From positions 1 to 8,313 of the forward strand of contig JALOOK010000179.1 of NCBI GenBank assembly GCA_025454445.1: a stretch of 8,313 nucleotides of DNA, given 5' to 3'. Every line of letters begins with the position of its first letter. Position 1 is the first letter of the stretch. This DNA is from Oscillatoria sp. Prado101 (GTDB lineage Bacteria > Cyanobacteriota > Cyanobacteriia > Cyanobacteriales > Oscillatoriaceae). The notes below the pieces were generated by a model that worked only from the letters and a program-made list of their open reading frames with translations, did not search any database and was not told the origin of the DNA. Positions 5,591 to 8,313 of the stretch are shown here, in pieces. The position numbers were made by a program, and so were the translations under genes.

Positions 5591-7297
5591 CTAAATATCA
5601 CTTCCTAAGAAGTTATCGAAAACATACTCGCCCAAAGCTCTTCCTGTAGCTAGCCCGTCCTCGTTGGCTGAGGGAAAGTGAATCCCGCCGTAAATCCGGC
5701 TCATACCGGCTTCGGAAGCTGCTTGTGTGAAGCTGTCAAATGAGCGTGTAACTCCTGGCAATCCAGCTGATTCTGTGGTATAATGAAAGTTATCGCCGAA
5801 AAAAGATGTGAGAATTGCATCGGCTGCTCCACTGAATGTGCTGTGCCCGGAAACATATTCCGGAAAGGGTGGAGTTGTGAGCAGCGGTGTCCAGGTTTGG
5901 TCGCCAGCTGTTTGAGGATTGCCATCGCTGTCCGCTTGCTGAATTGCTGTAATCGGTCGCCAGAAATTGTAGGTGTATTTGGCATCCCATGCTATAATAC
6001 CGGCATCTGCCATTGCGATATTTAGCAGCGCGAACAGGCGGGCATTTTCAGTTAGGGTGCGCCCCTGTTGCAGGGAGACATCTTCTGCAATTTCATTCCA
6101 GTGTCCAGGGGGGGTGTAAGTGCCGGCTCCATCCGCCCAAAATTGCGCAATTTCTGTCTGTTCTGCGGTGCGTGCTGTGCTGTTGCTGCCGCCTAATTCT
6201 TTGACTAAATTCAATTCTGTGCTATACTCTTCACTGTCAAGTGCCGGTGGGCCGGCGGGGCGGAATTGATCGCCCTCTGTCATGGCAAATGGGGTGACAT
6301 TTGGCCACTGGGGCAGGAGTGCCGGTGCGAAACCGGGTGGCGTCGGTTGCCATTCTCCTGGATTAGTTCCTGGCGTGTACTGCACTGTGGCATTTGCACC
6401 GTCTGTACTCCGCCATTGCAGGATTTGATCGGCGACGGATTGCCCTAAATTGACGCCATCTGTTTCTGCTTTACCGTCGGTTATTTCTGCGAGAGACGCC
6501 TGCAGCGCTGTGTCGAAGGTTGCGGTTTGTTGCGGGTAAAGATTGACTAAGACGCGGTGCGCTGCTGCTGCTGCTGCTGCTTCTTCTGACGCGCCTTCGG
6601 GTGCGTCAGCATCCACATGATAGACTTCATGGGTTTTATCAATGGCGTTCACTGCGTCATAAATGGCGGCGTGAACCATTGCCATATTGCGTGACGCTAG
6701 GGGGGGTGCGGTTTTATCCTGCTTTACTGCATTTAAGAGTGTCTTGTTCCAATCGAGTACGGCGTCTCCTTCTGGAGTTGGCAAGAAGTTTGAGCTGCTG
6801 ATAGTGCTGCTGTCAACTCCCTGCAATACGGCGATTATCTGGTTGGTGGTTTGGTTTTCCAGAATAGTGTTGCCTGCGTTGGTGCCGGTGCCGGCTACTA
6901 TGTTTATAGACTCAAATGTGAGATTGCCGGTTAATTCAATTAAATCCTGACCTTTGCCAAAGTCGGTAATTACATCGGTTTCGGTGCCTTTTCCAATCCG
7001 GAATATGTCATTTCCCTCGCCGCCGGTTAAGGTGTCTGCGCCCAAGTCTCCGCAGATCATGTCATCACCTTTGTCACCTGACACTAGGTCATTGCCTTTG
7101 CCCCCGTGCAGGGTATCATTACCTTGTCCGCCACAGAGGGTATCGCTGTCTTGGTTGCCAAAAATTAAGTCAGCGCCTTGGTTGCCGAATAGCAGGTCGC
7201 CGGCGGACAGACCGAGTATGGTATCATTGCCCTGGAAACCTAATATTTGGTCATTCGCCGGTGTTCCTAAAAGTAAGTCATTGCCTTCGCTGCTCAT
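5591..7297 (-). CDS. RTX-repeat vanadium-dependent haloperoxidase (PAP2-superfamily fold)
   Basis: The enzyme is predicted to use H2O2 and bound vanadate to oxidise halides to hypohalous acids. Residues 5-94 are ten RTX nonapeptides (GNDTLHGGK type) that should bind calcium in a beta-roll. A serralysin-like capping segment (about 100-180) and then the peroxidase domain (about 183-560) follow. Vanadate ligands are all visible with the spacing of fungal chloroperoxidase: K440-x6-R447-P, S483-G484-H485 and R534-x5-H540. W437 and F478 align with the Trp and Phe linked to chloride use in the Curvularia enzyme. There is no N-terminal signal peptide; RTX proteins usually leave by type I secretion, but the repeats here are N-terminal instead of C-terminal. 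A poly-Ala run comes from (GCA)7. ATG 7297 follows AGGGTGAATTT, a good ribosome binding site. An acid phosphatase activity is a less likely alternative, since the folds are shared. Confidence 0.93.
   Translation of the reverse strand: MSSEGNDLLLGTPANDQILGFQGNDTILGLSAGDLLFGNQGADLIFGNQDSDTLCGGQGNDTLHGGKGNDLVSGDKGDDMICGDLGADTLTGGEGNDIFRIGKGTETDVITDFGKGQDLIELTGNLTFESINIVAGTGTNAGNTILENQTTNQIIAVLQGVDSSTISSSNFLPTPEGDAVLDWNKTLLNAVKQDKTAPPLASRNMAMVHAAIYDAVNAIDKTHEVYHVDADAPEGASEEAAAAAAAHRVLVNLYPQQTATFDTALQASLAEITDGKAETDGVNLGQSVADQILQWRSTDGANATVQYTPGTNPGEWQPTPPGFAPALLPQWPNVTPFAMTEGDQFRPAGPPALDSEEYSTELNLVKELGGSNSTARTAEQTEIAQFWADGAGTYTPPGHWNEIAEDVSLQQGRTLTENARLFALLNIAMADAGIIAWDAKYTYNFWRPITAIQQADSDGNPQTAGDQTWTPLLTTPPFPEYVSGHSTFSGAADAILTSFFGDNFHYTTESAGLPGVTRSFDSFTQAASEAGMSRIYGGIHFPSANEDGLATGRALGEYVFDNFLGSDI
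6560..6580 (-). repeat. (GCA)7 trinucleotide repeat in the haloperoxidase gene
   Basis: Seven GCA codons, then GCG, encode a run of alanines between EGASEE and HRVLVNLYP, at the start of a predicted helix. Triplet slippage would change length without a frameshift. Confidence 0.9.
6970..7286 (-). repeat. 27-bp-period RTX coding repeats
   Basis: The 5' part of the haloperoxidase gene is built of 27-bp units encoding nine-residue calcium-binding repeats of the form GxDxLxGxx. Ten full units cover residues 5-94 and a partial unit follows. The DNA units are diverged, so the array is old compared with the 9-bp and 15-bp arrays in the kinase gene. Confidence 0.88.
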
Positions 7298-7330
7298 AAA
7301 TTCACCCTTGCTGCGCTAGTTTGGGATGGC

Positions 7331-7386
7331 ACAGGCGAGACGCCTGTCGCACTTCGTTTGACGTTGGACAGGCGTCCCGCCTGTCC
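7331..7386. repeat. Pair of related hairpins upstream of the haloperoxidase gene
   Basis: ACAGGCG-AGA-CGCCTGT (7331-7347) is followed 18 bp later by GGACAGGCG-TCC-CGCCTGTCC (7366-7386). Both are perfect inverted repeats with 3-base loops and share the ACAGGCG/CGCCTGT arms. They start 34 bp upstream of the haloperoxidase ATG. They may be a dispersed repeat, or an operator or 5'-leader structure of that gene. Nothing in the sequence decides between these. Confidence 0.75.
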
Positions 7387-7727
7387 AAAAACTTATATTG
7401 AATGGGGCGTACTGATGAGGGTTAAACCGGCTCGCTTTTCACCCCGCACCGGCAGATGCGAGAAAGTCTTGTCTCTGCAATCCGTACATTCTTTCGTGAC
7501 TCCGTGCCGGTTGCGCAACATTGCGGCGAAACTTACAACTTTGCCGGTTGATATTTAACCTGTACTTGAGAAAAGTTGGGAGCGGAGATAATCTTAACCC
7601 TTTGCTGTCGCTGCTATGACTATATCATCTTTCCTCAAGAGTGGGTGCGAATCTTAAAAAAACTTATTATAACCTTCGTCTTTTGGGAGTTGCCAAGATA
7701 GGATTTATGCGGACTTGGGAGAAAGGG

Positions 7728-7772
7728 ATTTTCACCCTCACCCCCTACCCACAAAGGGAGAGAGGGAAATTG
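7728..7772. repeat. Remnant of a CCCTCACCCCCTACCC/GGGAGAGAGGG dispersed repeat
   Basis: A C-rich half (ACCCTCACCCCCTACCC) is followed at once by a G-rich half (AAAGGGAGAGAGGGAAA), giving an imperfect inverted repeat. The pattern is widespread in filamentous cyanobacterial intergenic DNA. Open frames across it translate to the usual meaningless TLTPYPQRERG. Confidence 0.5.
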
Positions 7773-7967
7773 AATATGTTGATGGCCACGGTGGGGCGAG
7801 CCGGTGGTTCCCCGGAGAAGAGGAGGTTGAGACGGACGCATCTCCCCCGACAGCACTCGGATTTCACGGAGCTGTGATAAGATAGTAACAAAGTTGGCTA
7901 TACAGTGATATGTTGCGCACATTTAAAGCCATAATTGATGGTAAAACCTTACCTGTAAAAGGAGAAG

Positions 7968-8002
7968 CGCGACCGGCTGCCGGTCAGACAGATGCGGTCG
8001 CG
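7968..8002 (-). terminator. Nested palindromes after the partial surface-protein gene, possible terminator
   Basis: CGCGACCG (7968-7975) pairs with CGGTCGCG (7995-8002). A competing perfect palindrome GACCGGC-T-GCCGGTC lies at 7971-7985. The structure is 14 bp beyond the stop codon of the minus-strand gene. On that strand it is followed by CTTCTCCTTTT, a loose pyrimidine tail. The two alternative folds share the 7971-7975 bases, so only one can form at a time. Confidence 0.42.
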
Positions 8003-8016
8003 TTAAGGAGAGTTTA

Positions 8017-8313
8017 TCAGCTCGTCAAGGTGGTATCTTTGAGAGCGATAGTGCCGCCACTGCTGGGAGTGAAGGTGCCTTGAGAACTGTTGAGCGCCGG
8101 CAGGGTGACTTTGGTGCCGGTGCCGTTAGCTGATACAGTAAGGGTGCCGGTAATGGTGGCTAGGGCATCCAGAGTCAGCTGAGCGGCGTTTAAGGCGCTC
8201 AGTGAGTTAGTGCCAGTAGCGGCGGTTAAACCGGGCAAATTCAGAGTGCTGGCGTCAGCACTGACGACAATATCGGTTAAGCGGGCTAATAAGTCAGCGG
8301 AAATTGCGCCGCC
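8017..8313 (-). CDS. Beta-strand-rich repetitive protein, C-terminal 98 residues (5' end outside window)
   Basis: The frame is open from the right edge (GGAISADLLARLTDIV...) to TGA at 8017-8019, so only the C-terminus is seen. A TTG within it at 8238 is not the start. The sequence is rich in Thr, Ser, Ala, Gly and Leu, with alternating short strands such as ATITGTLTVSANGTGTKVTLPAL and GGTIALKDTTL. It lacks cysteine and has few charges. This suggests the last rungs of a beta-helix or solenoid in a large exported or surface protein. No family can be named from this fragment, and no sorting motif is seen at the C-terminus, which ends KDTTLTS. Confidence 0.7.
   Translation of the reverse strand, partial: GGAISADLLARLTDIVVSADASTLNLPGLTAATGTNSLSALNAAQLTLDALATITGTLTVSANGTGTKVTLPALNSSQGTFTPSSGGTIALKDTTLTS

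Larger units (their letters stand above)
7298..8016. other. Long intergenic region upstream of the haloperoxidase gene
   Basis: These 719 bp hold the hairpin pair at 7331-7386, the G/C-rich repeat at 7728-7772 and the nested palindromes at 7968-8002. Short open frames occur (7358-7558 and 7641-7877), but they cross repeats, have no Shine-Dalgarno sequence and resemble no protein. The promoter of the haloperoxidase gene should lie in the proximal part; I could not place it. Confidence 0.6.

Noticed and set aside
7358..7558. 66-codon open frame upstream of the haloperoxidase gene
   Set aside because: It starts within a hairpin repeat, has no Shine-Dalgarno sequence and its product resembles nothing known.
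7566..7592. Promoter TTGAGA / GATAAT on the plus strand
   Set aside because: The spacing is only 15 bases and no gene follows on that strand.
7641..7877. 78-codon open frame in the long spacer
   Set aside because: It reads through a dispersed G/C-rich repeat (TLTPYPQRERG), which is typical of spurious frames in these genomes.
8017..8238. Complete small gene starting at a TTG
   Set aside because: The frame is open to the window edge with the same strand-like composition, so the TTG is internal to a larger gene.

Overview
The window looks like a chromosomal segment of a filamentous, Oscillatoriales-type cyanobacterium. This is inferred from the gene content: a TM0106/RecB-like nuclease with an RNase H-like tail, a very large PilJ-domain hybrid sensor kinase, and an RTX-repeat protein with a vanadium haloperoxidase domain. 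The intergenic DNA also carries several kinds of GC-rich and palindromic dispersed repeats typical of these genomes. The exact HIP1 octamer GCGATCGC was not found, but the hexamer GCCGGT/ACCGGC occurs about 40 times where roughly four to six would be expected.

Layout: positions 1-367 contain no convincing gene. They hold two tandem ~116-bp copies of an operator/leader-like unit, each with a perfect 27-bp palindrome, a Shine-Dalgarno-like stretch and an ATG, followed by three copies of a 16-bp repeat. A 483-residue nuclease gene lies on the minus strand (368-1819). The spacer 1820-2254 holds two dispersed repeats, one a ~97-bp MITE-like palindrome. A 986-residue hybrid histidine kinase lies on the plus strand (2255-5215) and carries an in-frame repeat insertion inside its ATPase domain. 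The spacer 5216-5590 holds weak terminator candidates and a G/C-rich repeat. A 568-residue RTX-vanadium haloperoxidase gene lies on the minus strand (5591-7297). A 719-bp spacer (7298-8016) holds repeats only. The 3' end of a beta-strand-rich repetitive protein on the minus strand (8017-8313) runs off the right edge.

The genes do not form an obvious operon. The nuclease and kinase are divergent, the kinase and haloperoxidase are convergent, and the last two minus-strand genes are separated by more than 700 bp. Each is best read as an independent unit: DNA processing, environmental signalling, and probably extracellular or cell-surface halide chemistry. The most interesting points are the duplicated TGTACA operator-like unit at the left edge, the repeat that became coding sequence in the kinase, the N-terminal RTX plus haloperoxidase architecture, and the GCCGGT over-representation. 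No clearly new multi-gene system is visible.
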